This document shows positions 9,627 to 18,566 of a stretch of DNA of 64,000 nt, in pieces (positions within the stretch are counted from its first letter, which is position 1; each line of letters begins with the position of its first letter). The translations under genes were made by a program, and so were the position numbers. The stretch is taken from assembly GCF_001279695.1 (NCBI RefSeq), contig NZ_LGDD01000013.1:68646-132645 (forward strand), in the 5' to 3' direction. Source of the stretch: Streptomyces sp. WM6378 (lineage in GTDB: Bacteria; Actinomycetota; Actinomycetes; Streptomycetales; Streptomycetaceae). The notes under the pieces were generated by a model. It did not search any database. It saw nothing but the letters and a program-made list of their open reading frames with translations, and was not told the origin of the DNA.

Positions 9627-10655
9627 TCAGGGTCGGCTTCGGGGTCTGGCTCCGGAGGTTGAACCGCGTACGACGAGCTCGGGCATGAACACGAACTCGC
9701 TGTGCGGGGCGGGCGTGCCCCCGACCTCTTCGAGGAGGGCGCGGACGGCTGCCTGACCCATCGCGGTCACCGGCTTGCGGATGGTGGTCAGCGGCGGGTC
9801 GGTGAACGCTATCAGCGGAGAGTCGTCGAAGCCCACCACGGAGACATCGCGGGGCACCTCCAGGCCCGCCTGACGCGCGGCCCTGATCGCGCCGAGCGCC
9901 ATCATGTCGCTGGCGCACACCACCGCGGTGCAGCCCTGCGCGATGAGCGCGGAGGCCGCGGCCTGGCCGCCCTCCAGCGTGTACAGCGAGTGCTGGATCA
10001 GTGACTCGGCCTCGGCGGTCGTCAGCCCGAGCCGGTCCTGCATGCCGGCCGTGAAGCCCTCGATCTTGCGCAGGACGGGAACGAACCGCTTGGGGCCGAC
10101 CGCCAGGCCGATCCGGGTGTGGCCGAGCGCCGCGAGGTGGGTGACCGCGAGGCGCATCGCGGCCCGGTCGTCGGGGGAGATGAACGGCGCCTGCACCTTC
10201 GGCGAGAAGCCGTCCACCAGGACGTACGGGACGCCCTGGGCACGCAGCTGCTCGTAGCGCTCCATGTCGGCGGTGGTGTCCGCGTGCAGCCCGGAGACGA
10301 AGATGATCCCGGAGACGCCCCGGTCCACCAGCATCTCGGTGAGCTCGTCCTCGGTGGATCCGCCGGGCGTCTGGGTGGCGAGCACCGGCGTGTATCCCTG
10401 CCGGGTCAGCGACTGGCCGATGACCTGGGCGAGGGCGGGAAAGATCGGGTTTTCCAGTTCCGGCGTTATCAGGCCGACGAGCCCCGCGCTGCGGCGGCGC
10501 AGTCGTACGGGCCGCTCGTAGCCCAGCACGTCGAGTGCGGCGAGAACGGATTCACGGGTGCCCGCGGCCACACCGGGCTTGCCGTTGAGCACGCGGCTGA
10601 CTGTGGCTTCGCTGACCCCCGCCTGGGCTGCGATGTCGGCGAGCCGTGCGGTCAC
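9627..10655 (-). CDS. malR: LacI-family maltose operon repressor
   Basis: This is a transcription regulator with an N-terminal LacI helix-turn-helix (TARLADIAAQAGVSEATVSR followed by VLNGKPGV) and a periplasmic-binding-protein-like effector domain ending in the dimerisation region. Sequence and position beside malEFG match Streptomyces MalR/Reg1, which represses maltodextrin uptake and amylase genes and is relieved by maltose-type sugars. The GTG at 10655 gives 342 residues starting VTARLADIA; a GTG 8 codons upstream at 10679 is an alternative. It follows the alpha-glucosidase gene by only about 25 bases, so the two are probably one transcript. A close paralogue lies at 17505-18542. Confidence 0.9.
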   Translation of the reverse strand: MTARLADIAAQAGVSEATVSRVLNGKPGVAAGTRESVLAALDVLGYERPVRLRRRSAGLVGLITPELENPIFPALAQVIGQSLTRQGYTPVLATQTPGGSTEDELTEMLVDRGVSGIIFVSGLHADTTADMERYEQLRAQGVPYVLVDGFSPKVQAPFISPDDRAAMRLAVTHLAALGHTRIGLAVGPKRFVPVLRKIEGFTAGMQDRLGLTTAEAESLIQHSLYTLEGGQAAASALIAQGCTAVVCASDMMALGAIRAARQAGLEVPRDVSVVGFDDSPLIAFTDPPLTTIRKPVTAMGQAAVRALLEEVGGTPAPHSEFVFMPELVVRGSTSGARPRSRP

Positions 10656-10680
10656 GGGATTGGACTGTACCGGTCGCACG

Positions 10681-12285
10681 TCAGATTGCCCACCAGACCG
10701 CGGATTCGGCCGGCAGCAGGGCGTTCGCGCCGTCGAACTCGACGGCGCCGCTGGTGAGCAGCGGCTGCCCGGGGAGCGGGAGTTGGACCTCGTGGCCCAG
10801 GGTGTTGAGGGTGCAGACGAAGCCCGGCCGGGCGAAGGCGAGCACGCCCTGTGGCGCCGCGATCCAGTCCATCGCGCCGTCGCCGAGGCCCGGCAGCTCG
10901 CGGCGCAGGGCGAGCGCCGCGCGGTAGAGCTCCAGGGTCGAGTGCGGGTCTCCCGACTGGGAGGCGACGCTGAGCCCGCGCCACGAGTCGGGCTGCGGGA
11001 GCCAGGGCGCCGCCTCGCCGAATCCGTAGCTGGGTCCGTCCGCCGTCCACGGGATCGGGACGCGGCAGCCGTCGCGGAAGCCGTCCTGGCCGGCCGCGCG
11101 GTGGAAGGCGGGGTCCTGGCGCAGCTCGTCGGGCAGGTCGGTGACCTCGGGCAGGCCGAGCTCCTCCCCTTGGTAGAGGTAGGCGGAGCCCGGCAGGGCC
11201 AGGGTGAACAGGGCCGCGGCGCGGGCCCGGCGCAGGCCCTGTTCGCCGCCGCCGTAGCGGGTGACATGGCGCACGACGTCATGGTTGGAGAGCACCCACG
11301 TCGTGGGGGCGCCGACCGCGCCGGTCGCGGCGAGCGAGGCGTCGACCGTCTCGCGCATCTGATCCGCGTCCCAACTGCAGTTGAGGAACTGGAAGTTGAA
11401 GGCCTGGTGCAGTTCGTCGGGGCGTACGTACAGGGCGAGGCGCTCGGGGGAGGGGGCCCAGGCCTCGGCGACCGCGATGCGCTCGCCGTCGTAGCCGTCG
11501 AGCAGCTCGCGCCAGGCGCGGTGGATCTCGTGGACGCCGTCCTGGTCGAAGAAGGGGAGCACCTGGCTGCCGATGAGCTTGGCCTGCTCGCTCGCGCCGA
11601 TGTCGGGCAGGCCCGCCGCCTTGACCATGCCGTGGGCGACGTCGATGCGGAAGCCGTCGACGCCGAGGTCCAGCCAGAAGCGGAGCACCGAGTCGAATTC
11701 GGCGCGCACCTCGGGGTGGTCCCAGTCGAGGTCGGGCTGCTCGGGCGCGAACAGGTGCAGGTACCAGTCGCCGTCGGGGGCCTGCGTCCAGGCGGGCCCG
11801 CCGAACACCGACTCCCAGTCGTTGGGCGGGAGTTGGCCGTCCGCGCCCCTGCCGGGGCGGAAGTGGTAGCGCGCGCGCTCGGGGCTGCCGGCGAGCGCCG
11901 CGCGGAACCAGGGGTGCTGGTCGGAGGTGTGGTTGGGGACGACGTCGACGATGACGCGCAGGCCGAGCCGGTGGGCCTCGCGCACCAGGTCGTCCGCGTC
12001 GGACAGCGAGCCGAAGAGCGGGTCCACCGTCCGGTAGTCGGCCACGTCGTAGCCGCCGTCCGCCTGCGGCGACAGATAGAAGGGGGTGAGCCAGACCGCG
12101 TCCGCGCCCAGGTCCTTCACGTGGGGGAGGCGGGCGGTGATGCCGGGCAGGTCGCCGATGCCGTCGCCGTCGCCGTCCGCGAAGGAGCGTACGTACACCT
12201 GGTAGATCACGGCGTCGCGCCACCAGCCGGCCCGGGGGGCGGGGGGCTCCTGGGCGACGGCGGCCGTCGTCAGTTCCTGCGTCAT
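10681..12285 (-). CDS. GH13 alpha-glucosidase, first copy
   Basis: This cytosolic glycoside hydrolase family 13 enzyme is expected to cleave imported maltodextrins from the non-reducing end. There is no signal peptide. The four family regions are VDVVPNHTSD, GFRIDVAHG (nucleophile Asp), VAEAW (acid/base Glu) and SNHDV (transition-state Asp). Predicted length is 534 residues. The ATG at 12285 is preceded by GAGAGGGA, which fixes the start. It is transcribed away from malE and leads into malR. A second, closely similar enzyme follows malG, so the locus holds two alpha-glucosidase genes on opposite strands. Confidence 0.93.
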   Translation of the reverse strand: MTQELTTAAVAQEPPAPRAGWWRDAVIYQVYVRSFADGDGDGIGDLPGITARLPHVKDLGADAVWLTPFYLSPQADGGYDVADYRTVDPLFGSLSDADDLVREAHRLGLRVIVDVVPNHTSDQHPWFRAALAGSPERARYHFRPGRGADGQLPPNDWESVFGGPAWTQAPDGDWYLHLFAPEQPDLDWDHPEVRAEFDSVLRFWLDLGVDGFRIDVAHGMVKAAGLPDIGASEQAKLIGSQVLPFFDQDGVHEIHRAWRELLDGYDGERIAVAEAWAPSPERLALYVRPDELHQAFNFQFLNCSWDADQMRETVDASLAATGAVGAPTTWVLSNHDVVRHVTRYGGGEQGLRRARAAALFTLALPGSAYLYQGEELGLPEVTDLPDELRQDPAFHRAAGQDGFRDGCRVPIPWTADGPSYGFGEAAPWLPQPDSWRGLSVASQSGDPHSTLELYRAALALRRELPGLGDGAMDWIAAPQGVLAFARPGFVCTLNTLGHEVQLPLPGQPLLTSGAVEFDGANALLPAESAVWWAI

Positions 12286-12351
12286 GTGTGGTCCCTCTCG
12301 AAAACCCTGCATCTACGGGATCAACGCCGATGGCCCTCGAAAAGTAACAGC

Positions 12352-12377
12352 CTTGCAAGGTCTTGCGGAACCCTTGC
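12352..12377. promoter_or_regulatory. Three CTTGC direct repeats, candidate MalR operator
   Basis: CTTGC occurs at 12352-12356, 12362-12366 and 12373-12377, i.e. every 10-11 bases on the same helix face, and the first copy is part of CTTGCAAG. The repeats lie about 70 bases upstream of the alpha-glucosidase start, in the region shared with malE. CTTGC-type repeats are the known kind of site for Streptomyces MalR/Reg1. Confidence 0.65.
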
Positions 12378-12472
12378 AACGTCTCCGCAGGCGCACATGG
12401 ACCAGGCGCACCGGCTTTGACAAGGCGCACAACGGCAACCGTGCGGACACGCTGACGTAACGATCACCCGGC

Positions 12473-12493
12473 CTTGCAGAAATTCTTCGCAAG
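12473..12493. promoter_or_regulatory. malE: CTTGC-N11-GCAAG inverted repeat upstream of malE, candidate MalR operator
   Basis: CTTGC at 12473-12477 pairs with GCAAG at 12489-12493, about 80 bases before the malE start. It is the second CTTGC site in the same divergent promoter region, so both directions could be repressed together. Confidence 0.65.
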
Positions 12494-12574
12494 GTCTTTC
12501 GGACTCCTTTCATCCTTGTTACGTTCCTGGCGATCCGGCGCCGTGATGGAGCGGCACCCAGTGAAGGAGTTCTC

Positions 12575-13849
12575 ATGCGACGTGGCATAGCGGCCACCGC
12601 GCTCGCGGCGACCCTCGCGCTCGCGGCGACGGCCTGCGGTGGCAGCGACAGTGACGGCGGCAAGGCGGACGGCCCCGTCACCATCACCTGGTGGGACACC
12701 TCGAACGCCACGAACGAGGCGCCCACGTACCAGGCGCTGGTCACGGAGTTCGAGAAGGCGAACCCGACGATCAAGGTGAAGTACGTCAACGTCGCCTTCG
12801 ACCAGGCGCAGAACAAGTTCGACACCGCCGCCGGCGCCAAGGGCGCCCCGGACGTGCTGCGCGCCGAGGTCGGCTGGACGCCCGCGTTCGCCAAGAAGGG
12901 CTACTTCCTGCCGCTGGACGGCACCGAGGCCCTCGCCGACCAGGCCAAGTTCCGGCCGAACCTGATCAAGCAGGCCCAGTTCGACGGCAAGACCTACGGT
13001 GTCCCGCTGGTCACCGACACCCTGGCCCTCGTCTACAACAAGGCACTCTTCGCCCAGGCCGGCATCACCAAGGCCCCCGCCACCTGGGACGAGCTGAAGG
13101 CGGACGCCGCCCTCGTCAAGCAGAAGGCCGGCGTCGACGGCTACTGGGGCTCCACCGCCGGGTACTACGCGCAGCCGTTCCTGTACGGCGAGGGCACCGA
13201 CACGGTCGACGCCGCCGCCAAGAAGGTCACCATCGCAAGTGCCCCCGCAGTCAAGGGACTTGAGACCTGGAAGGGCCTGTTCGACGGCCCCGGCCTGCAC
13301 AAGGCGGACGTCACCGCCGACGCGTACGCCCACATCCAGGACGCCTTCGTGAACGGCAAGGTCGCCGCCATCGTCCAGGGCCCGTGGGAGATCACCAACT
13401 TCTACAAGGGCTCCGCGTTCAAGGACAAGGCCAACCTCGGCATCGCCACCGTCCCGGCCGGCTCGGCCGGCAAGGCGGGCGCCCCGACCGGCGGCCACAA
13501 CCTGTCCGTGTACGCGGGCTCCGACAAGGCGCACGCGGCCGCCGCGATGAAGTTCGTGGGCTTCATGACCTCGGCCAAGAGCCAGGAGACCATCGCGCTG
13601 AAGAACTCCACGCTGCCCACCCGCGAGGACGCCTACACCGCGCAGGTCAAGGCCGACCCGGGCATCGCCGGCTTCCAGGGCGTCCTGGCCGCCGCCCAGC
13701 CGCGCCCCGAGCTGCCCGAGTACAGCTCGCTGTGGACCCCGATGGACACCACGCTGCCGAAGGTCGCCGACGGCAAGGAGTCCGTGGCCGACGCCACCAA
13801 GAGCCTCCAGCAGGACATGGCCAAGCTGGTCCCCGACTTCACCAAGTGA
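12575..13849 (+). CDS. malE: Maltose/maltodextrin ABC transporter substrate-binding lipoprotein
   Basis: This extracellular solute-binding protein (family 1) delivers maltose or maltodextrins to MalFG. The N-terminus has a short hydrophobic signal ending in the lipobox LAATAC, so it is anchored to the membrane as a lipoprotein through that Cys. The mature domain begins VTITWWDTSN, typical of the family, and the length is 424 residues. GAAGGAG sits about 7 bases before the ATG. It heads malE-malF-malG-agl-lacI, all on the plus strand. No ATP-binding MsiK-type subunit is encoded here; in streptomycetes one shared MsiK encoded elsewhere normally serves such importers. Confidence 0.95.
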   Translation: MRRGIAATALAATLALAATACGGSDSDGGKADGPVTITWWDTSNATNEAPTYQALVTEFEKANPTIKVKYVNVAFDQAQNKFDTAAGAKGAPDVLRAEVGWTPAFAKKGYFLPLDGTEALADQAKFRPNLIKQAQFDGKTYGVPLVTDTLALVYNKALFAQAGITKAPATWDELKADAALVKQKAGVDGYWGSTAGYYAQPFLYGEGTDTVDAAAKKVTIASAPAVKGLETWKGLFDGPGLHKADVTADAYAHIQDAFVNGKVAAIVQGPWEITNFYKGSAFKDKANLGIATVPAGSAGKAGAPTGGHNLSVYAGSDKAHAAAAMKFVGFMTSAKSQETIALKNSTLPTREDAYTAQVKADPGIAGFQGVLAAAQPRPELPEYSSLWTPMDTTLPKVADGKESVADATKSLQQDMAKLVPDFTK

Positions 13850-13930
13850 GCCCCGCCGCCGGGCCGTTCCCCCCCAGGGGACGGCCCGGCGGCACGCACG
13901 TCCGCCGAACTTCCCGGAAAAGGTGTCGAG

Positions 13931-14923
13931 ATGACCGTTGCCGTCGATGGCGCGGCCCCCAAGAGCGCGGCCAAGGCGCGCCGGGGGCCGCTGGAGCGCC
14001 TCAGGCAGTCCTGGCAGAAGCACTGGTACGCGTACGCGATGGTCGCGCCGATCGTCGTCGTGCTCGGCGTGCTCGTGCTCTATCCGCTCGTCCAGGGTTT
14101 CTACTACACGCTCACCGACGCCAACAGCCTCAACTCGGCGCGCACCATCGGCGCCAACCACATCGCCGCCACCTACGAGTTCGTCGGGCTGCACAACTAC
14201 GCGGACGTCCTGTGGGGGCCGACCGCCTGGGACCGGTTCTGGTCGCACTTCATCTGGACGATCGTGTGGACGGTCGCCTGTGTGACCCTGCACTACGTCA
14301 TCGGGCTCTCGCTCGCGCTGCTGCTCAACCAGAAGCTGCGCGGCCGCACCTTCTACCGGATGGTGCTGATCCTGCCCTGGGCGGTCCCCACCTTCGTGAC
14401 CGTCTTCTCCTGGCGCCTGATGCTCAGCGACTCGGGCATCGTGAACTCCGTACTCGGCACGCTCCACCTGCCGCAGCCCCAGTGGCTGGAGGAGCCGCAC
14501 TTCCAGCAGCTCGCCGCGATCCTCGTCAACACCTGGGTCGGCGTGCCCTTCATGATGATCTCGCTGCTCGGCGGCCTCCAGACGATCCCCGCTGAGCTGT
14601 ACGAGGCCGCCGAGATGGACGGCGCGAGCGCCTGGCAGCGCTTCCGCCACGTGACCCTGCCGGGTCTTCGTCCGGTCAGCGCCACGGTCGTACTGCTCGG
14701 CATCATCTGGACGTTCAACCAGTTCGTGATCATCTTCCTGCTCTTCGGCAACGGCGGCGCTCCGGACGCCCAGATCCTGGTCACCTGGGCCTACCGGCTC
14801 GGCTTCGGACAGCAGCCCCGCGACTTCGCGCAGTCCGCCACCTACGGCGTGCTGCTGCTCTCCATCCTGATCGTCTTCACCTCCTTCTACCGGCGCTGGC
14901 TGGCCCGCAATGAACAGGTCTGA
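13931..14923 (+). CDS. malF: Maltose ABC transporter permease MalF
   Basis: This is an inner-membrane permease subunit of the maltodextrin importer, 330 residues with about six transmembrane helices. It has the EAA cytoplasmic loop that contacts the ATPase (ELYEAAEMDGASAWQRFRHV, about residues 220-240). It lies about 80 bases downstream of malE; GC-rich complementary stretches fill that gap (CGCCGGGCCG / CGGCCCGGCG) and could reduce read-through so that MalE is made in excess. It is followed directly by malG. Confidence 0.94.
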   Translation: MTVAVDGAAPKSAAKARRGPLERLRQSWQKHWYAYAMVAPIVVVLGVLVLYPLVQGFYYTLTDANSLNSARTIGANHIAATYEFVGLHNYADVLWGPTAWDRFWSHFIWTIVWTVACVTLHYVIGLSLALLLNQKLRGRTFYRMVLILPWAVPTFVTVFSWRLMLSDSGIVNSVLGTLHLPQPQWLEEPHFQQLAAILVNTWVGVPFMMISLLGGLQTIPAELYEAAEMDGASAWQRFRHVTLPGLRPVSATVVLLGIIWTFNQFVIIFLLFGNGGAPDAQILVTWAYRLGFGQQPRDFAQSATYGVLLLSILIVFTSFYRRWLARNEQV

Positions 14924-14930
14924 TGCCCCC

Positions 14931-15782
14931 ATGGCTACCAAGGTCGTTTCCCGGGACCACGCCCGGCGCCGCACCGCCGTCCTGTCGCACCTGGCGCTGA
15001 GCGTCGCCGGCCTCGTCGCCCTCTTCCCGATCGTCTGGCTGGTCTTCATCTCGCTCGGCCCGGACAAGGACGACTACCTGCACCCCGACCGGATCTGGTC
15101 GAAGCTCTCCTTCTCCAACTACGCGTTCGTCACCGAGCACACCAGGTTCTTCACCTGGCTCGGCAACACCGCCCTGATCGCCGGCCTGACCTGCGTCATC
15201 GGCGTGATGTTCGCGGCCACCACCGGCTACGCGGTGTCCCGGATGCGCTTCCCCGGCTACAAGAAGCTGATGTGGGTGCTGCTCGTCACCCAGATGTTCC
15301 CGATCGCCGTACTGATCGTGCCGATGTACCAGATCCTCGGCGACCTCGGCCTCATCGACACCTACGGCGGCCTGATCCTGGTGTACTGCTCCACCGCCGT
15401 GCCGTACTGCGCGTGGATGCTCAAGGGGTACTTCGACTCGATCCCCATCGAGATCGACGAGGCGGGCCGGGTCGACGGCCTCACCCCGTTCGGCACCTTC
15501 TTCCGGCTCATCCTGCCGCTGGCACGCCCGGGCCTGGCGGTCGCCGCCTTCTACACCTGCCTCACCGCGTGGGGCGAGGTGGCGTTCGCCTCCACGTTCA
15601 TGCTCGACGACGGCAAGTACACGCTCGCCGTGGGCCTGTTCAGCTTCGTCAGCCAGCACGACGCCCAGTGGAACTACATGGCCGCCACCGCCGTACTCAT
15701 CGCCATCCCCGTCTCCGCCGTGTTCTACCTCGTGCAGAAGCACCTGGTCACCGGCATGACCGCGGGTGCCACCAAGGGTTGA
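14931..15782 (+). CDS. malG: Maltose ABC transporter permease MalG
   Basis: This second permease subunit of the maltodextrin importer has about 283 residues and six hydrophobic helices. Its EAA loop is EIDEAGRVDGLTPFGTFFRL. The ATG at 14931 lies 7 bases past the malF stop and gives a normal N-terminus (MATKVV). An in-frame ATG at 14910 would overlap malF and is less likely. Translation is probably coupled to malF. A hairpin overlaps the stop codon, and a second one lies before the next gene. Confidence 0.94.
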   Translation: MATKVVSRDHARRRTAVLSHLALSVAGLVALFPIVWLVFISLGPDKDDYLHPDRIWSKLSFSNYAFVTEHTRFFTWLGNTALIAGLTCVIGVMFAATTGYAVSRMRFPGYKKLMWVLLVTQMFPIAVLIVPMYQILGDLGLIDTYGGLILVYCSTAVPYCAWMLKGYFDSIPIEIDEAGRVDGLTPFGTFFRLILPLARPGLAVAAFYTCLTAWGEVAFASTFMLDDGKYTLAVGLFSFVSQHDAQWNYMAATAVLIAIPVSAVFYLVQKHLVTGMTAGATKG

Positions 15783-15838
15783 GCCGGGCCTCGCCCCGGC
15801 TCCCGAAGAACAGCGAAGGCTCGGGGGTTTACGCCCCC
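15781..15838 (+). terminator. Two hairpins between malG and the second alpha-glucosidase
   Basis: GAGCCGGG (15781-15788) pairs with CCCGGCTC at the 15801 side, and GGGGG (15823-15827) pairs with CCCCC (15834-15838). The second is the dispersed GGGGG...CCCCCAGACCCC element. They may attenuate transcription into the downstream alpha-glucosidase or protect the malEFG mRNA end. Confidence 0.5.
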
Positions 15839-15858
15839 AGACCCCCCTTAAGGACGAC

Positions 15859-17508
15859 ATGACCCAGCACTTCACCGCCCCCGACCGCCTCACCGGGAAG
15901 ACCGGCACGCAGTGGTGGCGGGACGCCGTGATCTACCAGGTCTATCCGCGCAGCTTCGCCGACGGCAACGGCGACGGCATGGGCGACCTCGAAGGCGTGC
16001 GCGGCCGGCTGCCGTACCTGCGCGACCTCGGCGTCGACGCCGTCTGGCTCTCCCCCTTCTACGCGTCCCCGCAGGCCGACGCCGGCTACGACGTCGCCGA
16101 CTACCGGGCCATCGACCCGATGTTCGGCACCCTCCTCGACGCGGACGCGCTGATCCGCGACGCGCACGAGCTGGGCCTGCGCATCATCGTCGACCTCGTA
16201 CCGAACCATTCCTCCGACCAGCACGAGTGGTTCAAGCGCGCCCTCAAGGACGGCCCGGGCTCGCCGCTGCGGGCCCGCTACCACTTCCGCCCCGGCAAGG
16301 GCGCGGACGGCGAACTCCCGCCCAACGACTGGGAGTCCATCTTCGGCGGGCCCGCCTGGACCCGCACCGAGGACGGCGAGTGGTACCTGCACCTCTTCGC
16401 CCCCGAGCAGCCCGACCTGAACTGGGACCACCCGGCCGTCGCCGACGAGTTCCGCTCCATCCTGCGCTTCTGGCTCGACATGGGCGTCGACGGCTTCCGC
16501 ATCGACGTCGCGCACGGCCTCGTCAAGGCGCCAGGGCTGCCCGACATCGGCGGCCACGACCAGCTCAAGCTGCTCGGCAACGACATCATGCCGTTCTTCG
16601 ACCAGGAGGGCGTCCACGAGATCTACCGCTCGTGGCGGACCATCCTCGACGAGTACGACGGCGAGCGCATCGCGGTCGCCGAGGCGTGGACGCCCACGGT
16701 CGAGCGGACCGCGAACTACGTGCGCCCCGACGAACTCCACCAGGCCTTCAACTTCCAGTACCTGGGCGCCCCTTGGGACGCGGCGGCACTGCGCGAGGTC
16801 ATCGACGTCTCGCTCGCCGCGATGCGCCCGGTCGGTGCCCCGGCCACCTGGGTCCTGTCCAACCACGACGTCACCCGGCACGCCACCCGCTTCGCCAACC
16901 CGCAGGGCCTCGGCACCCAGCTGCGCACCCCGGGCGACCGCGAGCTCGGCCTGCGCCGGGCCCGCGCGGCCACCCTCCTGATGCTCGCCCTGCCCGGCTC
17001 GGCGTACGTCTACCAGGGCGAGGAGCTCGGGCTTCCCGACGTCACCGACCTGCCCGACGAGGTGCGCCAGGACCCGTCGTTCTTCCGCGCGGCCGGCCAG
17101 GACGGCTTCCGCGACGGCTGCCGCGTCCCGATCCCGTGGACCGTCGAAGGCAGCTCGTACGGGTTCGGCAGCGGCGGCAGCTGGCTCCCGCAGCCCGGCT
17201 CGTGGGGTGGGCTCAGCGTCGAGGCGCAGACCGGCGACGCGGACTCCACGCTTGAGCTCTACCGCAGGGCCATCGCTGCCCGCCGCGCCCACCCGGGCCT
17301 CGGCGCCGGGGACGACGTGGAGTGGCTGGACGCCCCCGAGGGCGTGCTCGCCTTCGCCCGCGAGGGCTTCGTGTGCACGGTGAACCTGACGGGGGAGCCT
17401 GTCTCGCTGCCGACGCCCGGCCGCGTCGTCCTGGCGAGCGCCCAACTGGCCGTAGTGGACGGGCAGTTCGAGCTCCCTGCCGACACGACGGTGTGGTGGA
17501 CGGTGTGA
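15859..17508 (+). CDS. aglA: GH13 alpha-glucosidase, second copy
   Basis: This cytosolic family 13 enzyme of 549 residues is very similar to the product of 10681-12285. Catalytic regions are VDLVPNHSSD, GFRIDVAHG (nucleophile Asp), VAEAW (acid/base Glu) and SNHDV. It carries a small insertion relative to the first copy after the SNHDV region (FANPQGLGTQLRTPGDRELG). AAGGA sits 5 bases before the ATG. Its position directly after malG matches aglA of S. coelicolor, as I recall it. It probably converts imported maltodextrins to glucose. Its last codons overlap the next regulator. Confidence 0.93.
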   Translation: MTQHFTAPDRLTGKTGTQWWRDAVIYQVYPRSFADGNGDGMGDLEGVRGRLPYLRDLGVDAVWLSPFYASPQADAGYDVADYRAIDPMFGTLLDADALIRDAHELGLRIIVDLVPNHSSDQHEWFKRALKDGPGSPLRARYHFRPGKGADGELPPNDWESIFGGPAWTRTEDGEWYLHLFAPEQPDLNWDHPAVADEFRSILRFWLDMGVDGFRIDVAHGLVKAPGLPDIGGHDQLKLLGNDIMPFFDQEGVHEIYRSWRTILDEYDGERIAVAEAWTPTVERTANYVRPDELHQAFNFQYLGAPWDAAALREVIDVSLAAMRPVGAPATWVLSNHDVTRHATRFANPQGLGTQLRTPGDRELGLRRARAATLLMLALPGSAYVYQGEELGLPDVTDLPDEVRQDPSFFRAAGQDGFRDGCRVPIPWTVEGSSYGFGSGGSWLPQPGSWGGLSVEAQTGDADSTLELYRRAIAARRAHPGLGAGDDVEWLDAPEGVLAFAREGFVCTVNLTGEPVSLPTPGRVVLASAQLAVVDGQFELPADTTVWWTV

Positions 17509-18542
17509 GCCATGCCGCGCAGCAGGCCGGGCCGCGCCTCGCGGAGATAGCGGCCCAGGCCGCCGTCAGCGAGGCCACCGTCAGCCGCGTGCTCAACGGC
17601 AGGCCCGGGGTCGCCGACGCCACCCGGCAGCGCGTGCTCGCGGCCCTGGACGTGCTCGGCTGGGAGCGCCCGGCCCGGCTGCGCCGGCGCAGCGAGGGGC
17701 TGATCGGCCTGGTCACCCCGGAGCTGACCAATCCGATCTTCCCCGCCTTCGCGCAGGCGGTGGAACAGGTCCTCGCGGGTCACGGCTACACGCCCGTGCT
17801 GTGCACCCAACTGCCGGGCGGGGCAACGGAGGACGAGCTCGTCGAGCAGTTGGAGGAGCGCGGTGTCAACGGCATCGTGTTCCTGTCCGGCCTGCACGCG
17901 GACACCTCCGCCGACCCGGCCCGCTATCTGGCCCTGGCCGAGCGGGGCGTGCCGTACGTGCTGGTCAACGGGTACAACGAGGCGATCCGGGGCCCCTTCG
18001 TCTCCCTCGACGACCACGCGGCGATCCGGATGGCGGTGGGGCACCTGGCCGACCTCGGGCACACCCGGATCGGGCTCGCGGTCGGACCGCTGCGGTACTC
18101 GCCGTCCCGCCGCAAGACCGAGGGATTCGCGGCGGCCCTCGGCGAGCGCCTCGGGCTGCGCGAGGAGGAGGCGGCGGCTTACACCAAGCCCACTCTCTAC
18201 AGCGTGGAGGGCGGCCAGGTCGCCGCGGGCGCGCTGCTCGGCCAGGGCTGTACGGGCATCGTCTGCGGCAGCGACATGATGGCCCTCGGAGTGGTGCGCG
18301 CGGCCCGCGAACGCGGCCTCGACGTGCCGGGCGACGTCTCGGTGGTGGGCTTCGACGACTCCCAGCTCATTGCCTTCACGGACCCGCCGCTGACCACGGT
18401 GCGCCAGCCGGTACAGGCGATGGCGGCGGCCGCGGTGTCGGCCCTCCTGGAGGAAATCACCGGAACCCCCGTCCAGCGAACGGAGTTCGTCTTCCAGCCG
18501 GAGCTGGTGGTACGGGGGTCCACGGCGGGGGTGCGGGGGTGA
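17505..18542 (+). CDS. LacI-family regulator, MalR paralogue
   Basis: This 345-residue LacI-type repressor has the HTH RLAEIAAQAAVSEATVSR and a sugar-binding effector domain (VSVVGFDDSQLIAF and PPLTTVRQP). It is very close to MalR throughout, including the recognition helix region VSEATVSRVLNG, so it could bind the same or a closely related operator. The GTG start at 17505 overlaps the alpha-glucosidase stop in GTGA with GGTGGA just upstream, which points to translational coupling and supports this start. It is convergent with the cyanase gene. Confidence 0.88.
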   Translation: MSHAAQQAGPRLAEIAAQAAVSEATVSRVLNGRPGVADATRQRVLAALDVLGWERPARLRRRSEGLIGLVTPELTNPIFPAFAQAVEQVLAGHGYTPVLCTQLPGGATEDELVEQLEERGVNGIVFLSGLHADTSADPARYLALAERGVPYVLVNGYNEAIRGPFVSLDDHAAIRMAVGHLADLGHTRIGLAVGPLRYSPSRRKTEGFAAALGERLGLREEEAAAYTKPTLYSVEGGQVAAGALLGQGCTGIVCGSDMMALGVVRAARERGLDVPGDVSVVGFDDSQLIAFTDPPLTTVRQPVQAMAAAAVSALLEEITGTPVQRTEFVFQPELVVRGSTAGVRG

Positions 18543-18566
18543 CCCTGCGGCCACCCCCGGGCCGGG

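Noticed and set aside
12464..15067. Long minus-strand frame opposite malE and malF
   Set aside because: It is a low-complexity antisense shadow of two genes with clear family motifs on the plus strand.
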